NCBI GenBank assembly: GCA_019359035.1
Contig: JAHHIC010000076.1
Span: 1-64,000, forward strand
DNA length: 64,000 bases
From: Scytonematopsis contorta HA4267-MV1
Lineage (GTDB): Bacteria; Cyanobacteriota; Cyanobacteriia; Cyanobacteriales; Nostocaceae
Direction: 5' to 3'
Below the pieces are notes generated by a model that saw nothing but the letters and a program-made list of their open reading frames with translations, had not been told where the DNA came from and did no database searches. Positions 25,565 through 35,451 of the stretch are shown here, one piece after another. Every line of letters begins with the position of its first letter. Position 1 is the stretch's first letter. The translations under genes were made by a program, and so were the position numbers.

Positions 25565-26611
25565 TTAAACTTGGGATAATTCTTTCGCGGAAGATAACAT
25601 TTGATTCTTGATAGGAGGAAGTTCAAGCTGATGCTGAGGTAGCGTTTTTGTATAGCGGTCAGTCAGATATTGGTTAAGTTTCCTATCCAACTTTTTCAAG
25701 AATCTTTTTAACGGTTTATTTTCATTACCAAAACTAACAAAACGTACAAAGGGTTTAATAATAGTCGCGATACGTCTGACTCCCAACTTTTTGTACTTAG
25801 TTTGAAAATAACCATCTTCCGATAAATCCCACTTCTCACGAATGCGTTGTAAGCTTCCTAAAGTCCAAGCATCACTCCAACGCAGCATATAGAAATGTAA
25901 ATCTGTCAACTCTAAAGGTGGCCCAGGGACGTAAGTAACTAAACTTTCGGGTTCAAAATATACCGTACCTCCCACCTGTGCCACATTCATACAAAAATCA
26001 AGGTGTTCTTTAGTATTGAGCATAGCTTCATCTAAATAGCCAATGCGCTCAAATATTTCAGTTCTAACTAAAGTGCAGTGAAATTCTGATAATTCTGTTT
26101 GAGTTCGTTTGAGTTGGGGACGTAACTGTGTAGCGTTATGTCCTTGCTTATACATCTTCTCACGCAGATGGCGTCTACCTTTAACATCTACAACTATGTG
26201 GCTTTCCCCACCAGCAAAGTGAACCCTTTCATGTATTGGTTTCTTTTCACACATTAGAGGACCAACAACAGTAGCTCCTGTTTCCTCAGCACAATTAACC
26301 AAAGCTTTTAACCAACCAGGAGAAAACACAACATCGTTATCAAGGAAAACCAAATATTTAGTATCTACATGGCTTAAACCGATATTACGAGCATGGTTGG
26401 GAGAGAGGTAGTAATTCGTTCTAATCAGTTTAAAGTTCTTCTCCTGTGATTTTGCTTCCAAATAGCGACGAACTTTTGCTGGTGAATTTCCATCTACATA
26501 GATTAATTTAAAGGGAAAATCAGTATTTTCATAAATACTTTCCAGAGATTCTTGGGTACAGCTAAAACGTTCGCGAGGTACAACAACAAGTGTAACGATT
26601 GGTTCTATCAT
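25565..26611 (-). CDS. family 2 glycosyltransferase
   Basis: A 348-residue GT-A glycosyltransferase. It starts MIEPIVTLVVVPRERF and has the nucleotide-binding strand, HARNIGLSHVDTKYLVFLDNDVVF with the DxD-like LDNDV metal motif near residue 95, and a C-terminal acceptor region. It likely transfers a sugar to a lipid- or polysaccharide-linked acceptor. The longer frame to 26695 only encodes heptamer-repeat residues (QQSTVN), so the start at 26611 is preferred. It is the last gene of the glycoconjugate cluster. Confidence 0.87.
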   Translation of the reverse strand: MIEPIVTLVVVPRERFSCTQESLESIYENTDFPFKLIYVDGNSPAKVRRYLEAKSQEKNFKLIRTNYYLSPNHARNIGLSHVDTKYLVFLDNDVVFSPGWLKALVNCAEETGATVVGPLMCEKKPIHERVHFAGGESHIVVDVKGRRHLREKMYKQGHNATQLRPQLKRTQTELSEFHCTLVRTEIFERIGYLDEAMLNTKEHLDFCMNVAQVGGTVYFEPESLVTYVPGPPLELTDLHFYMLRWSDAWTLGSLQRIREKWDLSEDGYFQTKYKKLGVRRIATIIKPFVRFVSFGNENKPLKRFLKKLDRKLNQYLTDRYTKTLPQHQLELPPIKNQMLSSAKELSQV

Positions 26612-26628
26612 GGTTTTTTTAATGGTTG

Positions 26629-26735
26629 ATTGTTGATTGTTGACGGTTGACTGTTGACGGTTGACTGTTGACTGTTGAGCATTCACAATTACCAATTACT
26701 AATTACCGATTACCAATTACCAATTAGCAATTACC
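26629..26735. repeat. heptamer repeat tract
   Basis: Tandem TTGACTG/TTGACGG heptamers followed by ATTACCA-type heptamers separate the family 2 glycosyltransferase from the next gene. The tract adds a false N-terminal extension to the former. Confidence 0.85.
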
Positions 26736-28003
26736 AATCTCTTTTGCAAATTTTTTAGAGTTAATTCAGAATTCAACATTTGCTGATAAATTTCTACCAA
26801 TTCATCATTTAGCTTGGTCATGTCGTAGTTTTCTTCCACGCGCTTACGACCAGCTTTACCCATATTTTTCCAATCTTGAGAATTTTCGATGAGATAGGTT
26901 AATTTTTCTGCAATAGCGTCTGGGTCTCTTTCTGGTACTAAAAAACCAGAAATACCATCTTCAACTAATTCGGGAATACCACCATGTAATGTACTAATTA
27001 CAGGTAAACCCATAGCCATCGCTTCTTTTAAAGTATTAACAGGTGCATCCTGATTTCCATCTTTACCAGTGACACTGGGGGCAACAAAAACGTGGCAATT
27101 ATCGAGAATTTCTACTATCTCTTTTTGCTGCTTCCAACCCAGTAATTTAACAATATGACTGATATTTAATTCTGCACTTAATTTAGCGAAATGCTCTTTT
27201 AACTCTCCATCTCCTATAATATTATATTCCAAATTTGGATGAGTCTCAACTACTTTTGCGATTGCTTTAATTACATACTCAATACCTTTTTTCTCTACCA
27301 AACGTCCAGTTGTTGCAATACGTACCTTTCCATCGCTGGGGAAATAACGTTCTTGAAAGAAAAACTTACTACAATCAATTCCTGAACCGTGAACATGAAT
27401 TTTATTTGTGTCGCAACCTAAAGCAACAGCTTTATTTTTAAAGAATTCGCAGTTTGCTAGGAAAAAATCTGTTTCTTGGAATAGTTCTTCGTAAACTTGT
27501 TTTCCCCACCTAGGTAGAAATTTACTAATATCTGAACCTCGAAAGGTGGAAATTAATTTTCCTTCTATTAAACCAAGTTGACGAAACCAAATACCAAATA
27601 CACCTAAAGTACTAAATTGACAATGAATAATATCGTAAGATTTCTTTTCCAAAAATGGTATTGCTCGGTAAAGCATCTTTAATGATTTTGCTTGGCTAAC
27701 ATACCGAGATTGATTGAATAATTGTAAGCAAACCGATGGATTCTTATGAAAGTTTACTAGCAGTAATCCTAAACCTTTAATCCAACGCCATAACTCGTTA
27801 TCTGGTCGAGTAGGTGCGTAAATAGTTCGTTCTAGTAAATTATATTTTTCTACTAGCGGATGCACTTTAGAAATATCATCCGGGGGACCATCAAGAGAAT
27901 AAATATCAACTTCATGTCCGCGTTCTATAGTCCCCGCAATTTGATTCAGAATAAATGGCTCTGACAATACAGGAAAATGTGCCACAAAAAATGCTACTCT
28001 CAT
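26717..28003 (-). CDS. family 4 glycosyltransferase (GT-B), copy 1
   Basis: A 428-residue retaining GT-B glycosyltransferase. The N-terminal domain starts MRVAFFVAHFPVLSEPFILN. The C-terminal donor-binding domain has TTGRLVEKKGIEYVIKA and the EX7E region EAMAMGLPVISTLHGGIPE. This type (colanic-acid or amylovoran-like) builds exopolysaccharide repeat units. Its product is about two-thirds identical by eye to the next gene's, so the two arose by tandem duplication. The start at 28003 is preferred over an ATG 30 bases upstream because the family N-terminus begins there. Confidence 0.88.
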   Translation of the reverse strand: MRVAFFVAHFPVLSEPFILNQIAGTIERGHEVDIYSLDGPPDDISKVHPLVEKYNLLERTIYAPTRPDNELWRWIKGLGLLLVNFHKNPSVCLQLFNQSRYVSQAKSLKMLYRAIPFLEKKSYDIIHCQFSTLGVFGIWFRQLGLIEGKLISTFRGSDISKFLPRWGKQVYEELFQETDFFLANCEFFKNKAVALGCDTNKIHVHGSGIDCSKFFFQERYFPSDGKVRIATTGRLVEKKGIEYVIKAIAKVVETHPNLEYNIIGDGELKEHFAKLSAELNISHIVKLLGWKQQKEIVEILDNCHVFVAPSVTGKDGNQDAPVNTLKEAMAMGLPVISTLHGGIPELVEDGISGFLVPERDPDAIAEKLTYLIENSQDWKNMGKAGRKRVEENYDMTKLNDELVEIYQQMLNSELTLKNLQKRLVIANW

Positions 28004-28078
28004 ACTTTTTAAATAATACCTAAGAAGAAACAAAAGTATCCTAATTTAATAAAAGCAAAATCACAAACCTTGTATTTA

Positions 28079-28129
28079 AGTCCTCTTCAGAGGACTTTAG
28101 CTTTTAGACAGGGAATTTATTCCCTGGCT
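28079..28129 (+). mobile_element. right-end fragment of a family A element
   Basis: AGTCCTC, then AGAGGACTTTAGCTTTTAGA and the terminal hairpin CAGGGAA TTTA TTCCCTG match the right end of the element at 118-272. The terminal stem is GGAA/TTCC here where copy 1 has TGAC/GTCA. The left half is missing. It lies between the two tandem glycosyltransferase genes. Confidence 0.75.
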
Positions 28130-28163
28130 ACGTTCGCTACGCTGATTATGCTGGTTATGCTGG

Positions 28164-29456
28164 CTATGCGTACTGGCTACTTGTACAAAATTGCGACACT
28201 CCCTGTTGAGAAAATTCAACATTCAACATTTGCTGATAAATCTCCACCAATTCATCATTTAGCTTATTCATGTCGTATTTTTCTTCCACACGCCCACGAC
28301 CAGATAAACCCATCTTTTCCCAAGCTTCAGGATGCTCAATTAAATAACTTAATTTTTCAGCTATCCCATCTGCATCCCGCTCTTTAACTAAAAACCCAGA
28401 AATACCATCTTGCACTAATTCGGGAATACCACCATGTATAGTACTAATTACAGGTAAACCCATTGCCATCGCTTCTTTTAAAGTATTAACAGGTGCATCC
28501 TGATTTCCATCAGCAGCAGTTACACTGGGAGCTATAAAAATATGAGAATCATTGAGAATTTCTACAATTTCTTTTTGCTGTTTCCAACCCAGTAATTTAA
28601 CAATGTGACCAACATTTAATTCGGTGATTAAGTTCTCAAATTTTTCTTTTAATTCCCCATCACCGATAATATTGTATTCAATATTTGGGTGGATAGCTGC
28701 TATTTTTGCAACCGCACGAATCCCGTACTCAATTCCTTTTTTTTCCACCAAGCGTCCTGTCGTTGCAATTTTCACTTTACTATCGCTAGGAAAGTAACGA
28801 GGTTTGAATGAAAATTTACTGCAATCTAGTCCAGAACCGTGAACCACAAGTCTTTTTGAGTCACAGCCTAAATTAATCGCACGATTTCCAAAAAATTCAC
28901 AGTTTGCTAAGAAAAATTCTCCTTCTTTAAAGAGTTGGTCGTAAACGTTTACGCCATTTTCTTGAACGTATTTACTAATATCGATACCGCGAAATGTAGT
29001 GATTAACTTTCCTTTTATTATATCTACATCTCGATATGCAAGTGCAATCGGTGCTAATGTTCCAAACTGACAGTGAATAATATCGTATGACCCATCTTGA
29101 AGTAGGGATACTGTTCTGTAGAAGGTTTTTAAAGTTGCTACTTCTGAATCATATTTCTTGGTATTGAAAAGTTGTAGGGTTTTTAAAGAACCTTTACCTA
29201 GATTTTTAAAGAGTAAACCTAGTCCTTTGAAAAAACGTAAAACTAAATTTTCTGGTACAGTAGGAGGAAAATGTGTGCGTTCTAGTAGTTTATATTCTTC
29301 TACTACTGGATGTATTTTTCCTGTATAGTTTTTTGGTAATCCATTCACTGGGTGAATATGAACATCATGTCCTCTGTCGATTAATCCTGTGATTTGATTG
29401 AGGATAAATGCTTCGGATAATACAGGAAAGCGCCATACTATAAATGCTATTTTCAT
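28164..29456 (-). CDS. family 4 glycosyltransferase (GT-B), copy 2
   Basis: A 430-residue paralog of the gene at 26717-28003, with the same landmarks: FPVLSEAFILNQITG, DIIHCQFGTLAP, TTGRLVEKKGIEYGIRA, and the EX7E segment EAMAMGLPVISTIHGG. The last ~12 residues (SQFCTSSQYA) are not shared and are encoded by sequence next to the family A fragment, so the C-terminus has probably been rewritten by that insertion. It likely adds a related sugar to the same polymer. Confidence 0.88.
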   Translation of the reverse strand: MKIAFIVWRFPVLSEAFILNQITGLIDRGHDVHIHPVNGLPKNYTGKIHPVVEEYKLLERTHFPPTVPENLVLRFFKGLGLLFKNLGKGSLKTLQLFNTKKYDSEVATLKTFYRTVSLLQDGSYDIIHCQFGTLAPIALAYRDVDIIKGKLITTFRGIDISKYVQENGVNVYDQLFKEGEFFLANCEFFGNRAINLGCDSKRLVVHGSGLDCSKFSFKPRYFPSDSKVKIATTGRLVEKKGIEYGIRAVAKIAAIHPNIEYNIIGDGELKEKFENLITELNVGHIVKLLGWKQQKEIVEILNDSHIFIAPSVTAADGNQDAPVNTLKEAMAMGLPVISTIHGGIPELVQDGISGFLVKERDADGIAEKLSYLIEHPEAWEKMGLSGRGRVEEKYDMNKLNDELVEIYQQMLNVEFSQQGVSQFCTSSQYA

Positions 29457-29482
29457 TGTTTTTTTCCTTTCTTATTATCTTG

Positions 29483-30715
29483 CTATATATTCGACATAGA
29501 AACTGTTGAGTTTCCTTTCTCAACCCAACCTACTTTTTTGTTAGTACTGAAAACTGGCCAATGACCACTAACTGATATATTCATTGCTTGCAAAATTGCT
29601 GGATGATGAGAACCAGGATATTGAATGCAGTTTATTCTTCCTTGTTTTATCTGCAAACGCTCAATTTGGTTTAAATCCATGCCAATAGAGTGACAAATTA
29701 TACGTTTGATAATTTCTTCGTTTGCTATTACTAGTCCGGTGGTTAGTTTACCTAAGTTTTCTATTGTTTTTCTGTCAACTGCTGCTTGCCATATATCTGG
29801 AAATTCTTCTCGTAAGACTTGAAGCTGCAATGTTTCTGGATGGTATTGGAGAATTTGTTGCACCATCACTTCGGAAAATCCCAGAGCACCACTTAAACTA
29901 AATTCTATGTTAATTTCTTTGAGGTATTCTGACAAGTTATGAATTTCTTCTACTGTCGCATTTGCTGGTATGAGTAATAAACGTAAACCTTTACCCCCTT
30001 CTTGCGGTTGAGGTAAATATTCTCCAACATGAGAACTCAAATTCATTGCTTCTAATTGTCCTGACTTCAGAGAACCATCAGGAAAATTCACTACGCTTAT
30101 ACCGCAGTTTGATTGTTGGATACAGTGGTATCGGTCGGGAGTTATGCCAAGGGCTGTACTAATTAAAGCGCGGTTTGTACCACCGTGGGTTACTAACAAT
30201 AAGGTTTTACCAGCATGAAGTGGTAGTGTTTGTTGCCAAAATTCCTGTACCCGCTCATACAGGTTGAGGGCTGGATATATATATTCTTCTGACTCTAGAC
30301 CAGTCCCTTGTGGGGTTAGGTTCATACGGAATTTATCGGGATGCTGTTTCCACAAACGATACTCTTCTGGAAAATTTTCTTTTACAAATTTAAATGCTAA
30401 ACCTTGCCAAGCAGGCATGTCGGTTTCTCGTAATTTTTCGCTAATCAAAATTGTTTTGCGGTCAATCTGTGGAGCCATCACTCCTAAAATTTCCCAGGCT
30501 GTTTCTTGCGCTCTTTTCAGATAACTGACGTACATCGCGTCAAATGCCAATCCTTTTAGAAAGTTACCTGTTTTTCTCGCGTCTGCTCTTCCTATTTCTG
30601 TTAATATTGACTCGTCACTACTACCTTGATATAAACCTAGGGCATTATAACTACTTTGTCCGTGACGCACAAGAATCACACGGGTTCCTTTATATTCTTC
30701 AAGCTCCAATAGCAT
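29483..30715 (-). CDS. histidine phosphatase with a second degenerate phosphatase-like domain
   Basis: A 410-residue protein. The N-terminal half is a phosphoglycerate-mutase-type phosphatase with catalytic RHG (ILVRHGQSSYN) and the second His in LLVTHGGTNRAL. The C-terminal half repeats the fold: LVIANEEIIKRIICHSIGM aligns with that second motif but has lost its His, and GRINCIQYPG aligns with CGISVVNFPDG. A role in removing phosphate from a sugar or lipid carrier in the cluster is plausible. The start at 30715 follows AAGGAGA and overlaps the ABC transporter stop by 17 bp, suggesting translational coupling. Confidence 0.85.
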   Translation of the reverse strand: MLLELEEYKGTRVILVRHGQSSYNALGLYQGSSDESILTEIGRADARKTGNFLKGLAFDAMYVSYLKRAQETAWEILGVMAPQIDRKTILISEKLRETDMPAWQGLAFKFVKENFPEEYRLWKQHPDKFRMNLTPQGTGLESEEYIYPALNLYERVQEFWQQTLPLHAGKTLLLVTHGGTNRALISTALGITPDRYHCIQQSNCGISVVNFPDGSLKSGQLEAMNLSSHVGEYLPQPQEGGKGLRLLLIPANATVEEIHNLSEYLKEINIEFSLSGALGFSEVMVQQILQYHPETLQLQVLREEFPDIWQAAVDRKTIENLGKLTTGLVIANEEIIKRIICHSIGMDLNQIERLQIKQGRINCIQYPGSHHPAILQAMNISVSGHWPVFSTNKKVGWVEKGNSTVSMSNI

Positions 30716-32561
30716 AAGTATCTCCTTTGGAAGAAGTGTTATCAACAATATTTTGCATCCGGTATAGGGTTGCGTAGCGACTTCCCAAACCCATGAGTTC
30801 TTTGTGAGTACCTTGCTCTAAAATTCTTCCCTCCTCAACATAAAGAATCACATCAGCGTTTTGAACTGCTCTGAGGTTATGGGAAATAACGAATGTTGTT
30901 CGTCCTTCGGTGAGTTTTTCTAATGCCGCATTGACAGTACGTTCGCTAGCATTATCTAAGCCTGTAGTCGGTTCGTCCAAAATTACAATCGGTGCTTGAC
31001 GAATCGCTGCACGGGCGATCGCAATTCTTTGGCGTTGACCACCAGAAAGTGTACCACCCCGTTCGCTCAAAATTGTGTCGTAATCTTGGGGTAAGTTCAT
31101 GATAAACTCGTGAGCGTTGGCAAGACGAGCAGCTTGTTCTACTTCTTTGTCGGTAGCTCCTAGTTTCCCGTAAGCAATGTTTTCTCTAACACTGACAGCA
31201 AATAACACGCTATCTTGCAAAACCACACTAACTTGCTGTCGGAGTGAATCGATAGTATATTCGCGGATATCCTGACCGTCAATTAAAATACGACCAGCTT
31301 CAGGGTCATAAAGACGAAGAATGAGACTGAGGAGAGTTGACTTACCACTACCGGAAAGCCCCACGACTGCAACTTGTTGTCCTGGATGAACGACAAAACT
31401 AATATCTTTTAATATATCTCTACCAGTATCGTAGCCAAAGCAAACATTTTCAAACCGCACAGTACCGAAGAAAGGATGTGCTTTTTGTACCCCAGGTAAG
31501 TCGCGAACATTAGGTTCAAAATCCAAAAGTTCCACCACTCGTTCCCCAGAAGCAGTAGCTTTAGCAATCTGTCCTATCTGATTGGAAACCTTCCGCATCG
31601 GTTCAAAAGCATTTCTAAGGTAGGTCATAAACACCAACAGTTCCCCTGGAGTAAGTTCTTTATGTAACACCACATGAGAACCACGCCATAAAACCACAGC
31701 CACAATAATTGCCATCAAAATTTGCACAGCCCTTTCCAAAGCCGCTGATAGCCTCAATGATTCGATAGCTTCATCCAAACTTTTTTGATTTTGTGCGGCA
31801 AAAACACCATGTAGCATTTTTTGTAGCGACAAAACCTGCACAACCTTTATAGCACCAATAGTCTCACCCGTCGTCGCAGCTAAAACACCTTCAGAATCGC
31901 GATGTTTTTTTGCAAACTTGCGAATGCGACTAATCATGTTGCCAGTAAACAAACTTAAAATTGGGAAAATTGCAGCAACTACCAATGCTAATTCCCAATT
32001 TAGCCAAAACATAATTGCCAACATTCCCAACAAACAGACTATGTTAGTAATTAAAGGCAAAGCCGTTTTGACGGTAACAGTCCGCATTTTTTCGATATCA
32101 GCTGTCACACGAGCGATAAGGTCACCACTTTTAGAGTTTTGGTGAAAAGATAAAGAGAGATGCTGCAAATGGTTGAAAACATTAGCCCGTACTTCCGACA
32201 AAACTCGAACCACAGCCAGAGACATTCCATAAGTACTCATGTACGCAGCTATGCTACCTATCCCTGTGATAGCAACAATAGACACAGCAGATAAAGTTAG
32301 TAATACAATTGGGCTAAGACCAAAAGTATAACTATTAGTAACGTTTGCAGAATTATTGTGAGCAGGTATCAGGATGTAGTCAAAAACATACTTTAAAGGC
32401 CAAGGTTCTAGCAAGCGCAAACCAGTTTCAACTAATAGCGCTAAAAAAGAACCAAAAATTAAGACCCTTTGCTGACGAATATACGGTGAAAACTTCCGTA
32501 AAATCCGCAGAACACCCGGTATAACACCTTTTAAATCTTTCTCCTTAGAGCGCTGAGCCAT
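30699..32561 (-). CDS. ABC exporter (MsbA-like fused permease and ATPase)
   Basis: A 620-residue half-transporter with six predicted transmembrane helices (about 30-320) and a C-terminal ATPase. Walker A is GLSGSGKST, the signature is LSGGQRQRIAIARA, Walker B is IVILDEPTTG and the H-loop is VISHN. It probably works as a homodimer exporting a lipid-linked sugar or glycolipid made by the surrounding glycosyltransferases. It is coupled to the phosphatase gene by overlap. Confidence 0.9.
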   Translation of the reverse strand: MAQRSKEKDLKGVIPGVLRILRKFSPYIRQQRVLIFGSFLALLVETGLRLLEPWPLKYVFDYILIPAHNNSANVTNSYTFGLSPIVLLTLSAVSIVAITGIGSIAAYMSTYGMSLAVVRVLSEVRANVFNHLQHLSLSFHQNSKSGDLIARVTADIEKMRTVTVKTALPLITNIVCLLGMLAIMFWLNWELALVVAAIFPILSLFTGNMISRIRKFAKKHRDSEGVLAATTGETIGAIKVVQVLSLQKMLHGVFAAQNQKSLDEAIESLRLSAALERAVQILMAIIVAVVLWRGSHVVLHKELTPGELLVFMTYLRNAFEPMRKVSNQIGQIAKATASGERVVELLDFEPNVRDLPGVQKAHPFFGTVRFENVCFGYDTGRDILKDISFVVHPGQQVAVVGLSGSGKSTLLSLILRLYDPEAGRILIDGQDIREYTIDSLRQQVSVVLQDSVLFAVSVRENIAYGKLGATDKEVEQAARLANAHEFIMNLPQDYDTILSERGGTLSGGQRQRIAIARAAIRQAPIVILDEPTTGLDNASERTVNAALEKLTEGRTTFVISHNLRAVQNADVILYVEEGRILEQGTHKELMGLGSRYATLYRMQNIVDNTSSKGDTYAIGA

Positions 32562-32688
32562 TAACTATATCTCCTTTATATGTATGTTGGCTCGTTCCAC
32601 GAAACCCAACAATTAATTGCGATAATTAATTATGATTAATCTATAATTTATTACAAACAATGCATAATTAATTACAAGTAATCAATAA

Positions 32689-33933
32689 TTAATTGACAGT
32701 AATGTTGGGTCTCGTTCCTCGAACCACCCTAAGATTGAGATGTTCTGTAGTAGTAGTTTCTTGATTCAAAAACTCTTTGAGAAATCTACTAGTATTTTGA
32801 GAACCTTGAAGGTCAAAATCCGGAGTCGTAACTCCCTTTGATTTTTTACTTAAACAGTTAATAATTTTTTCTGTTAAATGAGCAGGTTGCAAATCTTGAG
32901 GATGAATAAAATCAACAACACCTAACTTTTCTAATTTCTCAGTTCTGACTAGCTGTTCCTTATCAACGCTTTCATGACCAATAGGAACAACGAGAGCGCG
33001 AACACCAGTACTGAGAATATTCATCGTAGTGTTATATCCACTTAAACTGATGGAAATATCAGCGGTTTTCATATAGGAAAGTAGCTGAGATGTGAAGGTT
33101 TCAATCTGAATATTACTGCGACTTAAAACAGCTTCCTTCAATTTTATCACCTTTTCCTCTGGCATAAAGGGTCCAGTAAATATTTTAATGGTGTGAGGTA
33201 TTTTTGTTTCCAGAATAGAACTAGCTTCTACTACTGTTTCCAAAAGCTCATATCCTATTCTTCCACCACCGACACTAACCAAAATTTTGGTATTTTCTGG
33301 ATTCTTATCACCCCATAGTTCTCCAACATTAGGTCTTTTAACTGTAGACGATTGGGTTACAAATCCAGTATATGTAACTTTGCTTTTTATTTCTTTATGC
33401 CTGGGGAAACTTTCTGTAAATGTTTGAAAATTGGGGTCAGCATGAAATAAAAGCAGGTCAAAATATCGATTCATCAAATAACAAATAGTATCCTCTTCAT
33501 CCAGGTCGCTGACTTTGCCGATAACATCACGCAAACTACAAGCAATTTTTGTAGAGGGATTGGTAGATTTTATATGCTCCATCAGAGGAATTAACTCAAA
33601 AAAAAGCTTATGCCTACCAAAAGGGAAAAACTCAGTAATTAGACAATCCGGTTTGACTATGTTAAAAGCATAAATCAGTTTGTTTTTCCTGATTTCTTTA
33701 ACTTCCTCAACACTCATAGAACTATCACCAACAGTAAATTGACCATCTTCCAACCAGAGTGCTGGAAGTCTAATTAACTCAACTCCTGGTGGCATTTCAA
33801 AACCTTCTATTTTGGGACCACCATTAATAAAATAGACTCTAAAATCCTTAACCAAACTACGGACTATTTCTGAACTTCTAACTAAATGCCCCATACCACT
33901 AAGATATTGGCAATAAAACATAATTTTCTTCAT
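32689..33933 (-). CDS. MurG-like glycosyltransferase, copy 1
   Basis: A 414-residue GT-B protein of the MurG/GT28-like type. It starts MKKIMFYCQYLSGMGHLVRS, with the Gly-rich N-terminal loop, and has a C-terminal donor site with VSVGGGRIGYELLE and ISLSGYNTTMNILSTGVRA. It likely transfers a sugar from a nucleotide donor to a membrane acceptor. It is related to the next gene. The longer frame to 33954 starts in a heptamer repeat, so 33933 is preferred. Confidence 0.82.
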   Translation of the reverse strand: MKKIMFYCQYLSGMGHLVRSSEIVRSLVKDFRVYFINGGPKIEGFEMPPGVELIRLPALWLEDGQFTVGDSSMSVEEVKEIRKNKLIYAFNIVKPDCLITEFFPFGRHKLFFELIPLMEHIKSTNPSTKIACSLRDVIGKVSDLDEEDTICYLMNRYFDLLLFHADPNFQTFTESFPRHKEIKSKVTYTGFVTQSSTVKRPNVGELWGDKNPENTKILVSVGGGRIGYELLETVVEASSILETKIPHTIKIFTGPFMPEEKVIKLKEAVLSRSNIQIETFTSQLLSYMKTADISISLSGYNTTMNILSTGVRALVVPIGHESVDKEQLVRTEKLEKLGVVDFIHPQDLQPAHLTEKIINCLSKKSKGVTTPDFDLQGSQNTSRFLKEFLNQETTTTEHLNLRVVRGTRPNITVN

Positions 33934-33940
33934 AGATAGA

Positions 33941-34052
33941 TTACCAATTACCAATTACCAATTACCAATTACCAATTACCAATTACCAATTACCAATTCC
34001 CAATTACCAATTACCAATTCCCAATTCCCAATTACCGATTACCAATTACCAA
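33941..34052. repeat. ATTACCA heptamer tract
   Basis: About 15 tandem copies of ATTACCA/ATTCCCA heptamers. The 5' neighbouring gene's final residues (LVIGNR) are encoded within its edge, so the repeat has set that protein's C-terminus. Confidence 0.9.
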
Positions 34053-35285
34053 AGATGGTATATAAGAAGGCTTTTGATAAAATTTGCTGAGTTGACGTTC
34101 GCAGCTTGTCTGAGTCAAAAGGATAGAAATATACTCTTTAACCCTAGGTAACCCGTTCATATTAATGTTAAAACAATAATGGTTTTGTGGCTTTTGTTTC
34201 AACTGAAGCAAAATTTCATTCATGAGATTTTCGTGGTCAATATTTTCTGGATGAATAGCTTTAAATAAACCCAAATATGCCATATTACCCGCTCTTATTA
34301 GCTGTTCCATTGAGGGCTTACAACGTGGTAAAATTATAGCTGGCTTATCAGCGGATAAAATTTCACAAACAGTATTGTAACCAGCCATAGAAACTACTAA
34401 ATTTGCAGCTTGTATATAGCTCATCAAATCATCTGTAAATTCACCAATTATAATTTGAGGATTATTTCCCGCAGCCTTGACTACTAATTGCTTCTGCTGC
34501 ACTGGCATTTCTGGACCGCAAATAATTAAACTTTTAATATTGTTATCTTTTGGCATCAGCGCTAAAGCTGACAGGTAAGCATCGACTAATTCATAACCAT
34601 CTTCTCCACCACCAGGAGTTACTAAAATTAAAGGCTCTTGAGGTAATATTTGTAACTCTCTTCTAATGCATCTTTCGCTCTTGAGTCCTGCTTGGCGCCT
34701 CATATAACCGCAATATCGTACTTTTTCCAGAATTGCAGGTGAAAATTTATATTCTCTAGCAGTATGAAAAACTTCTGGTGTTCCGACTATTAATATTTGA
34801 TGATAAAACTTTTCCAACGCTTCATAATAGCCGTGTTTTTGCCACTCAGCGACAGTTGTTTCTGGAGAGTCCAGGATATCTCTTAGTAACAAAACAAGTT
34901 TGCTTTCTGGAAGTGATTGATGCAGATAATTGATAGTATCAGTTAACTCGTTCTTCAGACCGAATGCTTTCTTATCTACCAAAAATAAATCTGGTTGAAA
35001 ATTGATTGCTGCCGATAAAATCATCTCTGAACGCAGCTTAACAGTTTGTTCAACCCCCATACCCAGAAATTTTACCGCGACTTCCCCACTTTCTCCTCGA
35101 TTGAGACAGGGAAGCTTAATATAATCAAGCCCCTTTGGCATTCTAAAGCCTTGAAGCATGGGTGAACCAGACAGCAACAAAATTGAAAGTTTCGGAATTT
35201 CTTGTAGTAGATGTTCGCAAATTGCTAGCATTCTGCGAATATTACCTAGTCCGTATGCGTCGTGGGAATATACCAGTATTCGCAT
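34032..35285 (-). CDS. MurG-like glycosyltransferase, copy 2
   Basis: A 417-residue relative of the gene at 32689-33933. It begins MRILVYSHDAYGLGNIRRML and has VTPGGGEDGYELVDA and VVSMAGYNTVCEILSADKPAI in the donor-binding domain. Its C-terminal VIGNR and stop codon come from the ATTACCA repeat tract. It is the first gene of the minus-strand glycoconjugate cluster that runs to 25565, so its upstream spacer (35286-35451) should hold the cluster promoter. Confidence 0.82.
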   Translation of the reverse strand: MRILVYSHDAYGLGNIRRMLAICEHLLQEIPKLSILLLSGSPMLQGFRMPKGLDYIKLPCLNRGESGEVAVKFLGMGVEQTVKLRSEMILSAAINFQPDLFLVDKKAFGLKNELTDTINYLHQSLPESKLVLLLRDILDSPETTVAEWQKHGYYEALEKFYHQILIVGTPEVFHTAREYKFSPAILEKVRYCGYMRRQAGLKSERCIRRELQILPQEPLILVTPGGGEDGYELVDAYLSALALMPKDNNIKSLIICGPEMPVQQKQLVVKAAGNNPQIIIGEFTDDLMSYIQAANLVVSMAGYNTVCEILSADKPAIILPRCKPSMEQLIRAGNMAYLGLFKAIHPENIDHENLMNEILLQLKQKPQNHYCFNINMNGLPRVKEYISILLTQTSCERQLSKFYQKPSYIPSLVIGNR

Positions 35286-35451
35286 TTTTGTTGTCCTCTG
35301 TATATACTTAGCAACGACATTGGCTTCGCTTTATGTCTTTTGCTTATACATAGCTTCACATTTATTTATTAGTTCTTAATGAAACTTTGATGAGAGTCTT
35401 CTCATGAAAATCTTTCTCATGAAAATATTTTGATAACACTTAACTTCACGG

